Shown here piece after piece: positions 1-8,146 of a stretch of 64,000 nucleotides of DNA. The notes beneath the pieces were generated by a model. That model was not told the DNA's origin, did not search any database, and was given only the letters and a program-made list of their open reading frames with translations. Numbering within the stretch: position 1 is the stretch's first letter; every line of letters starts with the position of its first letter. The stretch is from Phycisphaerae bacterium (GTDB taxonomy: Bacteria; Planctomycetota; Phycisphaerae; UBA1845). A program made the position numbers and the translations under genes. The stretch is taken from contig JANQQK010000080.1 in assembly GCA_028289375.1 (NCBI GenBank), positions 62,001-126,000 on the forward strand. Reading direction: 5' to 3'.

Positions 1-197
1 ATGCGGATGCGAACGGCGTCGGATCGGCTGGTCGAGTTGATCGTGGGCGGAGGACCGTCGTCGACCGGTGCAGGCTGCGGTTCCTGTTTTGGCTGGAACC
101 AGTTCCAAGTCCACTGGCCCGGTTCGCACCCGGAGACAAGCAACAAGGAAACGCATGCAGCGGCGATGGCGATCTGGCGATTGGGTTGGCCGGCCAT
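1..197 (-). CDS. Lipoprotein, partial (runs off window start)
   Basis: The complement of 197 down to 1 reads from ATG as a short polar start (MAGQPNRQIA), a hydrophobic stretch and a lipobox LLLVSGC with Cys at residue 22. A Trp-rich segment (QWTWNWF) and a proline-rich linker follow. This is a type II (lipoprotein) signal peptide, so the product should be membrane-anchored. The gene is cut by the window edge and only about 65 codons are visible. It lies 70 bp downstream of the prepilin-like gene on the same strand, so it may be the fourth gene of the riboswitch-controlled operon. No function can be read from the visible part. Confidence 0.6.
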   Translation of the reverse strand, partial: MAGQPNRQIAIAAACVSLLLVSGCEPGQWTWNWFQPKQEPQPAPVDDGPPPTINSTSRSDAVRIR

Positions 198-267
198 GGC
201 TGCATTCTCGAAAAACGGGGCAGCAACGTCAACGCACGGAGGGCGTTGAGATCAAGTTTGGGGCGGA

Positions 268-1062
268 TCAATCGAGGTCGAACATGCGATTGTCGTCGGA
301 TTGTCCGAACCAGCCGACACGGTGACGGGCTGGGTCGCCCAGGTAAAGGCCGGATCTGTGAGAGAAGGTGTACCGTTTGCGGTCGACGTGGCCATCGGCC
401 CAGGCGATGTTCGCGCGTTCGCGGTGGCGGAAGTGGATGGAGGGATCGGTACGGGCGGGATACTCGGGGTGGAAGCGGGGTTCGGCGAAACTGTATTCGA
501 TGAGTTGGCCGCTGGTGAAGGCGGAGTCGGCGAACATCAGCGTGGCAGCGGGCGTTCGAACGCGCGTGAGGCTGACGCCGGATCGGTCGGTTGCGACGGT
601 GTAGAGGGTGTCGGTGACTTGTTTGAGCTGTCGGCCGAGGAAAGCGTTGTTGTATCCGTAGCCACCGTTTCCGAGTTCGAATGCGGTCGCGGCGGATTCG
701 ATGCGGTTGCGGAAGGTCGGGCAATCCCGGATGCGGCCATCGGCGGTGAGATACCGCACGAGCGGGCCTTGATCGGGTTCAAAGGGTTCGTTGACGGCGG
801 AACGGGTGCCATGCCAGCGATGGAGGTTTGCGAGGAAGTTCCGGGCACCGGGGACGAGGTGGTCGCCGTTGTCGATGGCGTAGGCGGTGTTGGCGATGGC
901 GAGTTGGCGGATGTTGGAGGCACAGACGGCGGACCGGGCCTGCTCGCGGGCGGAGGAAAGGTTGGGCAGAAGAATAGCCAGCAGCAGCGCGATGATGGAG
1001 ATCGTCACGAGCAGTTCGACGAGGGTGAAGGCGTGCCTGAGTGTTTTGGGCCGTTGGATCAT
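268..1062 (-). CDS. Prepilin-type protein with H-X9-DG C-terminal motif
   Basis: 264 residues from the ATG at 1062. The N-terminus has a class III prepilin signal, H-A-FTLVELLVTISIIALLLA, with Glu at +5, so it should be processed by prepilin peptidase. Near the C-terminus the motif H-RERANIAWA-DG fits the H-X9-DG signature of the DUF1559-like family, expanded in Planctomycetota. The start overlaps the stop of the upstream gene in an ATGA arrangement (1059-1062), which implies translational coupling. The longer reading frame back to 1188 lies inside the upstream gene and was not used. Context places it third in the cobalamin-riboswitch operon, so a cell-surface role in B12 acquisition is possible. 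That role is inferred from position only. Confidence 0.85.
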   Translation of the reverse strand: MIQRPKTLRHAFTLVELLVTISIIALLLAILLPNLSSAREQARSAVCASNIRQLAIANTAYAIDNGDHLVPGARNFLANLHRWHGTRSAVNEPFEPDQGPLVRYLTADGRIRDCPTFRNRIESAATAFELGNGGYGYNNAFLGRQLKQVTDTLYTVATDRSGVSLTRVRTPAATLMFADSAFTSGQLIEYSFAEPRFHPEYPARTDPSIHFRHRERANIAWADGHVDRKRYTFSHRSGLYLGDPARHRVGWFGQSDDNRMFDLD

Positions 1063-2279
1063 TCCGCTATGACGCCTGTGAATGCCAGTTGAAGCGCTCC
1101 GAAATCGGCGAGGTCGATGCGGTGGTTGCCATTGAAATCCATAACGCGGCAGCGCGGAGCGAAACCGGGTTCCGGATCGACGCGGCAAAGCTGCATGAAT
1201 TCGAAATCGAGGATGTCGATGTCGTTGTCTGCGTCGGCGTCGCCCATCAGACCGGGTGCCGCGTCGGCGACGGCGTCGATCTCAGCCGACAGCTCCCCGA
1301 ATATGGGGTCAAGGTGATGGACCGCCGTGGAGATCCGGATGAAGTCGAAACCGTGCAGATCGGCGGGGTCGTTCGTGATTGGGTCGACGGCCCAGGCGAT
1401 ATCGAACGCATCGCCGCCGCATGAGCCGGGCCGGATGCCGACTGTGAATGGGTCGTCAGGGTTGGTGTAGAAATCTTCGGCGGTGATCTCGGTGTCGTCG
1501 ACGATGTTGTCGGCATTCATGTCGCCAAGGACGAGGGTGGGGGCGTGGTCGGCGTAGCCAAAGATTCCCTCATCTTCTGCGAACGGTCCGTTGGGATTGG
1601 CCAGAATGTTGGTGTTGAACAACGCTGGTGGCAACTGGAACGCGCTGGTTTGGTATTCACTGGTGGCGACGCTTTCGGGGTACCAGGTTGGGATGGCCGG
1701 GGGGTTGGTCGGGTCGGCGAAGTCATTGTCCCATGTTTCGACGACGAGTTGATCGGCCGGTTCCGGAATGTGCGAGCCAGGGATCAGGTACCAGGGATCG
1801 TCGGGTTGGTTGTTCGCGTTGATGTCGAGGCTGATTTCGATCGTGGCGGACTCGGCCCACTTTCGATTGGGATCGCCGCCGAGGTAGAACGCGTTGGAGA
1901 AGACGATGGCGTCGAGGCCCAAGGGGTTGGCGGGGTGGTCTTCGACAGTCTGCTGAAACGCGAGGGTGATGGATCCGCCGAACCCGCCAAGCGACACGAC
2001 GCCGGTGTTGTCGGGCGTGACAGTGCCGCCGCCGGTGGGTGTTCCGAGGGCGTCGGTGGGGTCGTTGAAGTCGGGGTTGTTCACGAATTGACCGGGGGCA
2101 GGCGAGTAGTCGAGAACGCTTGTCGCAAACGGGGATTGCGCGCGGGCGGGTTCTGCGGCCAATGCGAGAAGCGCGAGCAATGCAATCGCACCAGCCAAAC
2201 AGGGTGGACATCCCAAGACGCCCCTTACTTTCCCCCCACCCACGAGGGTTGTCGCTGCAGTGGTCGATGCGTTACGCAT
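1059..2279 (-). CDS. Secreted protein with C-terminal dockerin-like Ca-binding repeat
   Basis: 406 residues from the ATG at 2279, which overlaps the stop of the upstream gene by 8 bp. The N-terminal hydrophobic segment ending AEPARAQ is a signal peptide. The middle part is Gly/Asp/Pro/Asn-rich with few Lys, as in secreted beta-rich surface proteins. The last 60 residues hold two EF-hand-like loops, GDADADNDIDILDF and MDFNGNHRIDLADF, spaced as in type I dockerins. It is therefore probably exported and may bind a cohesin-like partner or calcium. It is the middle gene of the riboswitch-led operon. The body of the protein does not match a family I can name with certainty. Confidence 0.75.
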   Translation of the reverse strand: MRNASTTAATTLVGGGKVRGVLGCPPCLAGAIALLALLALAAEPARAQSPFATSVLDYSPAPGQFVNNPDFNDPTDALGTPTGGGTVTPDNTGVVSLGGFGGSITLAFQQTVEDHPANPLGLDAIVFSNAFYLGGDPNRKWAESATIEISLDINANNQPDDPWYLIPGSHIPEPADQLVVETWDNDFADPTNPPAIPTWYPESVATSEYQTSAFQLPPALFNTNILANPNGPFAEDEGIFGYADHAPTLVLGDMNADNIVDDTEITAEDFYTNPDDPFTVGIRPGSCGGDAFDIAWAVDPITNDPADLHGFDFIRISTAVHHLDPIFGELSAEIDAVADAAPGLMGDADADNDIDILDFEFMQLCRVDPEPGFAPRCRVMDFNGNHRIDLADFGALQLAFTGVIAE

Positions 2280-3363
2280 GTTGTTGGCTCCGAATGCGCA
2301 TCGAGGCCACAACGAGCATCAAGAGGGACATGCCGGCCATGGCGTAGGCGCTGGTCGCTGGGACGGCATTGGCCGATGCCGGGGCGATGATGTGGATGGT
2401 GCCGGAATCCCACGCGTAGGTTTCGTCGGTCAGGGGGTTGTGCGTGACCGAGTAGAAATTGCTGGCATCGGTGTCGGGGTCGAAGCGGCGAACCTGGGAT
2501 GGATCAAGTGCGTCCACGGGGCCCCCTCCGGAAAGCACGTCGTTGATGGCTGAGGCGTTGATGACGGCAACGTTGTCAGCGTCGACCCCGAAATTGCCGC
2601 CGCCCGCGAACAGATTGCCCATGGCGTCGAATGCGAGTGGTGAGGCGGACAGAATCGTCGCGACGTCGAATCCGTTTGCCTCGAAGTTGATCGGCGTTTC
2701 GGTCGTCCACGCGAGCATCCAGTCGGCGCTGGTGAAGGCCTTGATCGTGCCGGTCATGCTGTCGGTCATGACGTCGGCGTCTTCAAAGCCGTTGCCCGTG
2801 TAGAGGTTGCCGTCCGCGTCGAGGGCGATGCCGGCGCTGGCGCCGCCGATACCATTGATCACCGTGGGATTGACGGGCGAGGATGGATTGGCGCTGGCTG
2901 TATCGAGGATGGTGACAATGGCGGGCTGCCCGAAGACACCCGCTGACAGGGCAACATTCGCGTTGTCGACCCATTCGCCGACGAAGTGGCTGGCGGTGAA
3001 CCAAGTGCCGGTCAGATCGCTGATGTTGAAGATGCCGACCTCGAAGTTAATGAAAGACGCCCCGCCACCGTTGCCGACGGCGATGCGCGATCCGTCGGGT
3101 GACACTGCGACAAATGCCCCGCCGAAACTGCTGAAGTCGCCGCCGGGCAACGAGCCTGCGAGCGTGAAGGTGCGGCTGTCGACGGCATCTTCGATGTACA
3201 CGTTGTCTACCGACAGAATCAGAAGCCGGCCGTCCGGGAGGTTGTCGATGAGCGTGGGCGATGCTGGTGCGGTGAAGGAGCCTTGTTCGGTGTAATCATT
3301 GAAATTGGCGGCGTTGACGGTTGTGGTGGCGAGCAATGTCGCGACCATGAGACGAATGTGCAT
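2272..3363 (-). CDS. Secreted beta-propeller-like protein with C-terminal sorting tail
   Basis: 363 residues. Signal peptide at 1-18 (cleavage near VNA-ANF). The body shows recurring short motifs of propeller type: SPDGSRIAVGNGG, LDADGNLYTGNGF, FDAMGNLFAGGG. They are spaced roughly as blades, without WD signatures. The C-terminus is a sorting-type tail: VPATSAYAMAG, a hydrophobic helix, then a basic end RIRSQQ, resembling a variant PEP-CTERM. The ribosome site GAGGAC lies 8 bases before the ATG. It is the first gene after the cobalamin riboswitch (3590-3770), so it should be expressed when B12 is scarce. Bacteroides BtuG, a surface B12-binding protein, is also a beta-propeller. The analogy is inference. 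Confidence 0.75.
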   Translation of the reverse strand: MHIRLMVATLLATTTVNAANFNDYTEQGSFTAPASPTLIDNLPDGRLLILSVDNVYIEDAVDSRTFTLAGSLPGGDFSSFGGAFVAVSPDGSRIAVGNGGGASFINFEVGIFNISDLTGTWFTASHFVGEWVDNANVALSAGVFGQPAIVTILDTASANPSSPVNPTVINGIGGASAGIALDADGNLYTGNGFEDADVMTDSMTGTIKAFTSADWMLAWTTETPINFEANGFDVATILSASPLAFDAMGNLFAGGGNFGVDADNVAVINASAINDVLSGGGPVDALDPSQVRRFDPDTDASNFYSVTHNPLTDETYAWDSGTIHIIAPASANAVPATSAYAMAGMSLLMLVVASMRIRSQQHA

Positions 3364-3589
3364 GGCGTGTCCTCGTTTTGGGCAGGGCGTGGCGACCTAT
3401 CCGACCCGCGCGGACACTCGTCGCAGCCCGGCAACCAAATGAAACCGGGTGATGCGTCGGCGGTGACGTCGCGGGGTGCGCAGATCAGGCGCGTGGTATC
3501 AACAGGTCCAATGCGTGACGGTTCGGAAATCCGTGAGGCATGGGGCCGCTACTCCTCCCACGAGAGTGCACAAGCCGATTCATCATGTG

Positions 3590-3770
3590 ACTGGCAGGTC
3601 TTCTGGCTTCCGAGCATCCGACTTTGTCGGGCCTACTGACCGCCCCTTCTCAGCTTCGATGAGCCAATGGGTTCGATGCGGTTTTCGTTCTCGGTTACAG
3701 CGGCGGGGCCGCTCCGGATTTGCACCGGAATTCCCTCTTCGATCCACCGTATTGGCGGATACCAATCGCG
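3590..3770 (-). ncRNA. Cobalamin riboswitch
   Basis: On the minus strand the hallmark conserved boxes appear in order: GGGAATTCCGG (3735-3725), GGTGCAAATCCGG (3726-3714), the B12 box GCGGCCCCGCCGCTGTAACC (3712-3693), a variable stem, and GAAGCCAGAAGACCTGCC (3610-3593). Sequence and order match the adenosylcobalamin-riboswitch core almost exactly. About 225 bases separate the aptamer from the first start codon at 3363 and would hold the expression platform. The outer ends are approximate because the P1 stem was not folded computationally. It is expected to switch off the downstream three- or four-gene operon when cobalamin is bound. Confidence 0.95.
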
Positions 3771-3774
3771 TGGG

Positions 3775-3802
3775 AGGATAGGTGGATGCACGAATTTGTC
3801 AA
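3775..3802 (-). promoter_or_regulatory. Sigma70-like promoter for the riboswitch transcript
   Basis: Read on the minus strand: TTGACA (3802-3797), a 16-base spacer, TATCCT (3780-3775). The -35 box is a perfect consensus. The predicted transcription start falls about 7 bases further on, at the 5' edge of the riboswitch, which independently supports both calls. Confidence 0.7.
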
Positions 3803-3836
3803 TGGTGAATGTTTTCACACTGTTGTGATTTGCTGA

Positions 3837-6083
3837 TCAGCCTGCGTCGTCGCCTGCGGGGTTGATGCCTTCGAGCGACTTGGGCTTGGTTTCGATGACG
3901 ACGGGCGGACGAATCGGGACGGCACCGTGGACGGATTTGAAGATTTCGGCGGCGGCGTCGAGCCCGGCATGCTGGGCGTCGGCGTCGTGGGGGATGGCGA
4001 GATGTTTGTCCGCTTCCAGCCCGCTGCGTTCAAGCCAGACCGTTTGCGTGGGGAAGGCGAAGTCAACGCCGAGTTTGTTGGCCAATCGGATGATGTCGAC
4101 GAAGAGTGCGTGTTTCTCGCGAAGCTCGGTGCTCCAGTCGGGCGTCTGGAAGAACATATAAACGAGGATGTCGAGCGAAGAGGCTTCGAACGAGTTGAGA
4201 TAAACGTGGTAATAGTCCTTGCGCGTGTAGGGATGGAGGCGGATGAGTTCGCGGACTCCCTCGCAGAAGGCTTCGATTTTGTCGGGCGGTGTGCTGTAGA
4301 CGACGGAAAGTTTGAAACTGTTTCGACGGAACTTGCGGGCGCCGTAGTTGTCGACACTGGAGCTGACCATCTGTGAATTCGGAATCGTGATCAGCGAGTT
4401 GTAGAACGTGCGGACACGCGTCGAACGAAATCCGACACGCTCGACGGTGCCTTCGACGTTGCCAATGGCGACCCAGTCACCGATGCCGAATGGCCGATCG
4501 AACAGAACCGTGACGGAACCGAAGAAGTTGTTGAGCGTGTCCTGGGAGGCAAATGCCAGCGCGACACCACCGATACCAAGTGCACCGAGGACGGTGGTCG
4601 GTCGCAACCCGAACCAGTCGCACACGAACAAAATGACGACGATGACGATGAAGATGCGCAGGATTCGGCGAAGCAGCGGGATCAATACATCGTCGAAATT
4701 GGTTAGTTGGATGCTCGTGTCGGCGGTGATGTGCCCACCAACGACGTCAACCAATCGATAACCAACCCAAACGCATGCGGCTGCGAAAGCGAACTTCGTA
4801 ACCGGCAGCAGGACAGCCAGCCATCCGGTCGGCAACAGGAGGAAATTGGCCTGGATGATGAACCACACCGCCGCCGTCGCTGCAACCAGCCCGGTCGAGC
4901 GCAGGGCGACGCGTTGCTCCGGTTGATCGATGACGATGCTGCGGGCACGAAGGGCGAACTTGGCGAGGACCGCGATCAGGAAGCCTGCGACATGGCGAAC
5001 AAGCCACGCAACAACCAGCGCGCCGGCCAATCCAATCCATTGCCAGATTTGGAGCGCGTAGGCTTCGCGAACGTACGGCGGGAACTCACGACGCAGAGCG
5101 GGTGGTGCGTTTCGCTGCAACCACAATCCGAGCGTGAGACGTTCCTCCTGACCGGGCAGGGGTTGCACATCTTCGAATTCGCTCTCGAGCGCACTGATGG
5201 CCGAGACGGTGGCGGGGGTGAATCGCCATTCCCCCTTGCGATCGCCCTCCTGCAGTTGGGCCAGTTCGATGCTGCCCTCGGGGTGCGTGTACCAGATGAA
5301 TGGCTGCTGGGGCGGATCGATGGGAATCTCGGCTTCAACGACGTACTTCACCTTGTTCATGACGTTGAAGAGCTTTTGAGCGAGCAACGTGCTTTCGACC
5401 GACCACGCCTGTGCGTCTCGACCGGTGGCATCGAGCGCTTCGATGGCACTGGTGACGTCATTGGCTTTCATGGCTGCGTGGAACGTCATGATGGCTGCAC
5501 GCGGGTTGGCAAACGCCGGGCGGACATTGTCGGCGATTGACTTGGCTGCTGCGGCCACTTGCTCTGCGATTTTGGCTTCAAACGCGGGCAGGGCGGCAAT
5601 CGTGGCTTGGGAGAATCGCCAGACCGGCGTGCCATCTTCAATGGCGGACCTGACGAGGGAGATGGTGGGTTTCGGCTCGCCTTCGGTTGGCGGGTCGATC
5701 TGATGGAAAATCCACTCACCGTTGTCGGCGTCTGCCGGGATGTCGTCGATCTTCAAACCGATACCGTCAATGACAACGTGCAGTCGACGGGCCTGCTCGC
5801 GCAGGGTTGCCAATTCGTCTTCGTCGTCGACCGCGTCGATGTCGGCGATGCAGCGGGCGGCGTCATCGATTCGTTCGGGACTCTGCGAGGCATCCTGCGC
5901 GGCGATCAGGAACGTCCGCATCGTGTCGCGCGGGGTGGAGAGGTCGACCGCGGGTGCGGTCGTCGTGGCAGTGTCGATGACCTCGTCCAGAACGGTGCCG
6001 GTCTGCTGGGCATCCAACGTCGGCGGAAACACGAAGAGCGTGCAAACGATGATCCAAAGGATGTGTCGCGTGGTGTTGTTCAT
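3837..6083 (-). CDS. MscS-family mechanosensitive channel with large periplasmic domain
   Basis: 748 residues. Signal peptide ends near TLDAQ (residue 26). About 320 residues of soluble N-terminal region follow, with two similar halves carrying WIFHQIDPP / FIWYTHPE type motifs. Several membrane helices then lead into the conserved MscS pore and beta domain, with GALGIGGVALAFASQDTLNN and FDRPFGIGDWVAIG near residues 495-535 and RSTRVRTFYNSLITIPNSQM after it. This matches MscS/MscK-type channels that release solutes on hypo-osmotic shock. The gene lies just upstream, on the same strand, of the riboswitch operon, but that operon has its own promoter. Probably monocistronic. Confidence 0.9.
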   Translation of the reverse strand: MNNTTRHILWIIVCTLFVFPPTLDAQQTGTVLDEVIDTATTTAPAVDLSTPRDTMRTFLIAAQDASQSPERIDDAARCIADIDAVDDEDELATLREQARRLHVVIDGIGLKIDDIPADADNGEWIFHQIDPPTEGEPKPTISLVRSAIEDGTPVWRFSQATIAALPAFEAKIAEQVAAAAKSIADNVRPAFANPRAAIMTFHAAMKANDVTSAIEALDATGRDAQAWSVESTLLAQKLFNVMNKVKYVVEAEIPIDPPQQPFIWYTHPEGSIELAQLQEGDRKGEWRFTPATVSAISALESEFEDVQPLPGQEERLTLGLWLQRNAPPALRREFPPYVREAYALQIWQWIGLAGALVVAWLVRHVAGFLIAVLAKFALRARSIVIDQPEQRVALRSTGLVAATAAVWFIIQANFLLLPTGWLAVLLPVTKFAFAAACVWVGYRLVDVVGGHITADTSIQLTNFDDVLIPLLRRILRIFIVIVVILFVCDWFGLRPTTVLGALGIGGVALAFASQDTLNNFFGSVTVLFDRPFGIGDWVAIGNVEGTVERVGFRSTRVRTFYNSLITIPNSQMVSSSVDNYGARKFRRNSFKLSVVYSTPPDKIEAFCEGVRELIRLHPYTRKDYYHVYLNSFEASSLDILVYMFFQTPDWSTELREKHALFVDIIRLANKLGVDFAFPTQTVWLERSGLEADKHLAIPHDADAQHAGLDAAAEIFKSVHGAVPIRPPVVIETKPKSLEGINPAGDDAG

Positions 6084-6152
6084 GACGCGGGCATGCTAAC
6101 GGATGGATGTCGATCGATCCAAGGCAGCGTGTGCGACGGGCGGCGATTCGGA

Positions 6153-6383
6153 TCAGGCGAGGATTCGGTACAGGCCCCAGATGCCGAAACCGATCGCGTA
6201 CATGCCGACGATGATCGTGAACCAGAGGTTGGCCGCCTCTTTCGGCAGGGTCTTGATGTCGTTGACGCGCGTCGCTTTGTAAACAACAGCGATGGCCGCA
6301 CAAAGCGGCAGGCACATCAATGCCTTCAGCCCGCCCGACAGCGCGATGGGGTCGATCATGAACGTGGCCAGCAGATCGGTCAT
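6153..6383 (-). CDS. Small two-helix membrane protein
   Basis: 76 residues from the ATG at 6383, which overlaps the stop of the preceding gene (ATGA, 6380-6383). Two hydrophobic segments: ALMCLPLCAAIAVVYKA and FTIIVGMYAIGFGIWGLY. No catalytic motif. Tight coupling to the DUF6677-like gene suggests the two membrane proteins work together. Function unknown. The longer frame starting at 6527 lies inside the upstream gene and was rejected. Confidence 0.65.
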   Translation of the reverse strand: MTDLLATFMIDPIALSGGLKALMCLPLCAAIAVVYKATRVNDIKTLPKEAANLWFTIIVGMYAIGFGIWGLYRILA

Positions 6384-6835
6384 GTTGCTTCCGCGGGCGG
6401 GCCGCGCCTCGGATCGTTGACGGTTTGCGATGCGGGGTCGGATCGGACCAATGCGTCCATCATCGCCAGCACGTTGAGCAGACCCGCCACGCCCGTGAAA
6501 ACAAGGGCCAGCTCCACGCTCCGCCATTGCGACGAGACGAGTTCATCCTTCTTGAGGCCGTCACGCTCGGCATTGCCCCATGTATACGCCACGAGAGCGT
6601 GACTGCCGGAGCAGATCTGGGCCATGAACCAGAGCTTCTGGCGTTGCGGATCGACCGAGTTTCGCACACCGCCGATGGCGACACCGCCCCAGAACGTGAG
6701 CGTGATGGTGACGAGGATGATGATGCCGCGTTGCTTGTGTCCGGCGACGATGTGGCCAAGACCCGGCAGAATCCAGCCGGCCAATCCTGCGAGGGGCATT
6801 TTGACGGCGGTCGGCATGTTGTTGGGGCTGGCCAT
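6380..6835 (-). CDS. DUF6677-like membrane protein
   Basis: 151 residues with three or four predicted membrane segments. The N-terminus has the pattern AGWILPGLGHIVAGHKQRGIII, a PGLGH motif as seen in TM2-like and DUF6677 proteins of Planctomycetota. A later helix is ELALVFTGVAGLLNVLAMMDAL. Family assignment is by pattern memory and moderately sure; no biochemical role is known to me. Second in a three-gene minus-strand group: FmdB-like zinc ribbon, this gene, and the small membrane protein. Confidence 0.65.
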   Translation of the reverse strand: MASPNNMPTAVKMPLAGLAGWILPGLGHIVAGHKQRGIIILVTITLTFWGGVAIGGVRNSVDPQRQKLWFMAQICSGSHALVAYTWGNAERDGLKKDELVSSQWRSVELALVFTGVAGLLNVLAMMDALVRSDPASQTVNDPRRGPPAEAT

Positions 6836-6859
6836 GAATATCCTTGGAATGGGGTTTCG

Positions 6860-7081
6860 CTACATGCCGCAGGGGCCTGCGGGATCACCGCATCGTCCGC
6901 ATCCGCCGCCCGCGGGGACGGGAATGGGCGACGCGTCGGCCCGCGCGGCGAAGACGCTGTGGAGCTTTTCGACGCTGGTCGCACCGCAGTTGGGACAGAC
7001 GACCTTCGTCCTGCCCGTGGCTGCGACGAGTTCCTCGAAGTCGTGATTGCACTTCATGCAGCGGTATTCGAAAAGCGGCAT
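6860..7081 (-). CDS. FmdB-family zinc-ribbon protein
   Basis: 73 residues from the ATG at 7081. The start MPLFEYRCMKCNHDFEELV and the pair C-x2-C ... C-PNC-G are the classic FmdB/CxxC_CXXC_SSSS putative regulatory zinc ribbon. The C-terminus is Gly/Cys-rich (GGGCGRCGDPAGPCGM), also typical for the family. Function is uncertain; it is often described as a putative regulator. The upstream-extended frame to 7213 runs into the 71-bp repeat and was rejected. Confidence 0.85.
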   Translation of the reverse strand: MPLFEYRCMKCNHDFEELVAATGRTKVVCPNCGATSVEKLHSVFAARADASPIPVPAGGGCGRCGDPAGPCGM

Positions 7082-7190
7082 GGCGTATTTGTCTCCTCTT
7101 GTCGGACGCTGTGGGAGGTTATCGGATGCGGCGTGGTTGGGCAAATTGATAACGATCCGTGCGCCATGCACCGTCGACGCGGCGGGATCC

Positions 7191-7261
7191 GTCGGGTGGG
7201 CATTGCCCACCACTTAAGTCGCGTCCGATTGCATTCCCATGGTGGGCGGTGCCCACCCTAC
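7191..7261. repeat. 71-bp interspersed palindromic-end repeat, copy 1
   Basis: Ends in inverted motifs GTCGGGTGGGC ... GCCCACCCTAC, each end also folding on itself (GGTGGGCATTGCCCACC). Same length and orientation as copy 2 at 8037-8107; copy 3 is at 18242-18312 in reverse. It supplies the TAG stop codon of the PEP-CTERM gene (7258-7260). REP-like, non-autonomous; no transposase of its own is seen. Confidence 0.9.
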
Positions 7262-7980
7262 TTTCTCCGTGTGGAGACAACGAGTCCGCCCGCCAGGATC
7301 ATCAGACTCGACGGCTCAGGCACAAATATGAAGACACTGAGGTCACTGAAATAGCCACGCATACCAGCCGGGCCGGTGGAGCCTGATCCCTGATGGAGAG
7401 TTGTGATGCGAAGCACATCGCCTGCAAGTGCATCGAGAACGCCCTTCTGGAAGGACATTTCCTGCGTATCCGCAATCACTGCTCCTTGAGTAATGTTTTC
7501 GATGAGCAGGTCAGTGGTGCCGCTGAAGTCAGCAGTTTCTTCGATGAGCAGGCCATAGTCCCACATGGGGTTGTCGATCGGTATCTCAAACTCCACCACG
7601 ATTGACATTTCACCTTCCGACATGCCTCCGGGATTGTCGCCGCCTATTTGATTCGAAGGACTATAGAAGAGAGAAAAGTCGATCTGTGCTGAGATGACAT
7701 CGTCATTCAGCCCGTAAATGGAGATTCCACTTGCCGAGATCCCGGCCCCGAAGACGCCAGGTTGTTCCGAGAGGTCCGAAGCACCAAAACTCAGTGAAGT
7801 TCGCAGCGGATCGCCATCACTGAAGAACGAGCCTTCAGCGGTATCGTCATTGCCAAGGAGCTGAGCAGAGCCCATCCCGCTCCCTTCATGACGCAGCAGG
7901 AACTTGTCATACGACCCGTCGCCAAGCATCGGATTGACGGCCAGCAGCGACGCCATCAGGGGCAGAAATACGCCGGGCAT
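7258..7980 (-). CDS. PEP-CTERM sorting-domain secreted protein
   Basis: 240 residues from the ATG at 7980, preceded by GGAGAG. Signal peptide LPLMASLLAVNPML. The body is Gly/Ser/Asp-rich with no enzyme motif. The C-terminus is a clear PEP-CTERM anchor: VPEPSSLMILAGGLVVSTRRK, that is PEP, hydrophobic helix, basic end. It should therefore be exported and processed by an exosortase/archaeosortase-type enzyme, which is not in this window. The stop codon is created by the end of repeat copy 1, and repeat copy 2 lies 57 bp upstream of the start. The gene sits like a cassette between two direct repeats. Confidence 0.85.
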   Translation of the reverse strand: MPGVFLPLMASLLAVNPMLGDGSYDKFLLRHEGSGMGSAQLLGNDDTAEGSFFSDGDPLRTSLSFGASDLSEQPGVFGAGISASGISIYGLNDDVISAQIDFSLFYSPSNQIGGDNPGGMSEGEMSIVVEFEIPIDNPMWDYGLLIEETADFSGTTDLLIENITQGAVIADTQEMSFQKGVLDALAGDVLRITTLHQGSGSTGPAGMRGYFSDLSVFIFVPEPSSLMILAGGLVVSTRRK

Positions 7981-8036
7981 ATCTTCTCTCTCCTTCCGCA
8001 CGATATTCTACAGGACCGCCAAGTGGGATTGGAACC

Positions 8037-8107
8037 GTAGGGTGGGCATTGCCCACCATTTTGGTAACGTCCGATTGCATTCCCAAGGTGGGCGGTGCCC
8101 ACCCTAC
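8037..8107. repeat. 71-bp interspersed repeat, copy 2
   Basis: Begins GTAGGGTGGGC (8037-8047) and ends GCCCACCCTAC (8097-8107), a perfect 11-bp terminal inverted repeat. The interior matches copy 1 nearly base for base. It lies between the PEP-CTERM gene and truB, 39 bp before the truB start. Confidence 0.9.
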
Positions 8108-8146
8108 GCCGATTGACAGCGGTGGCGGCGATGGAATACTGGTTAA

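Noticed and set aside
1-249. 82-codon plus-strand frame at the window start
   Set aside because: The minus strand here encodes a lipoprotein with a proper lipobox; the plus frame has none.
1545-2390. 281-codon open frame on the plus strand
   Set aside because: Shadow of the dockerin-like gene; no ribosome site or motif.
3803-3836. Hairpin GTGAA-AACA-TTCAC as terminator of the MscS gene
   Set aside because: Five-base stem with no T tract; too weak to call.
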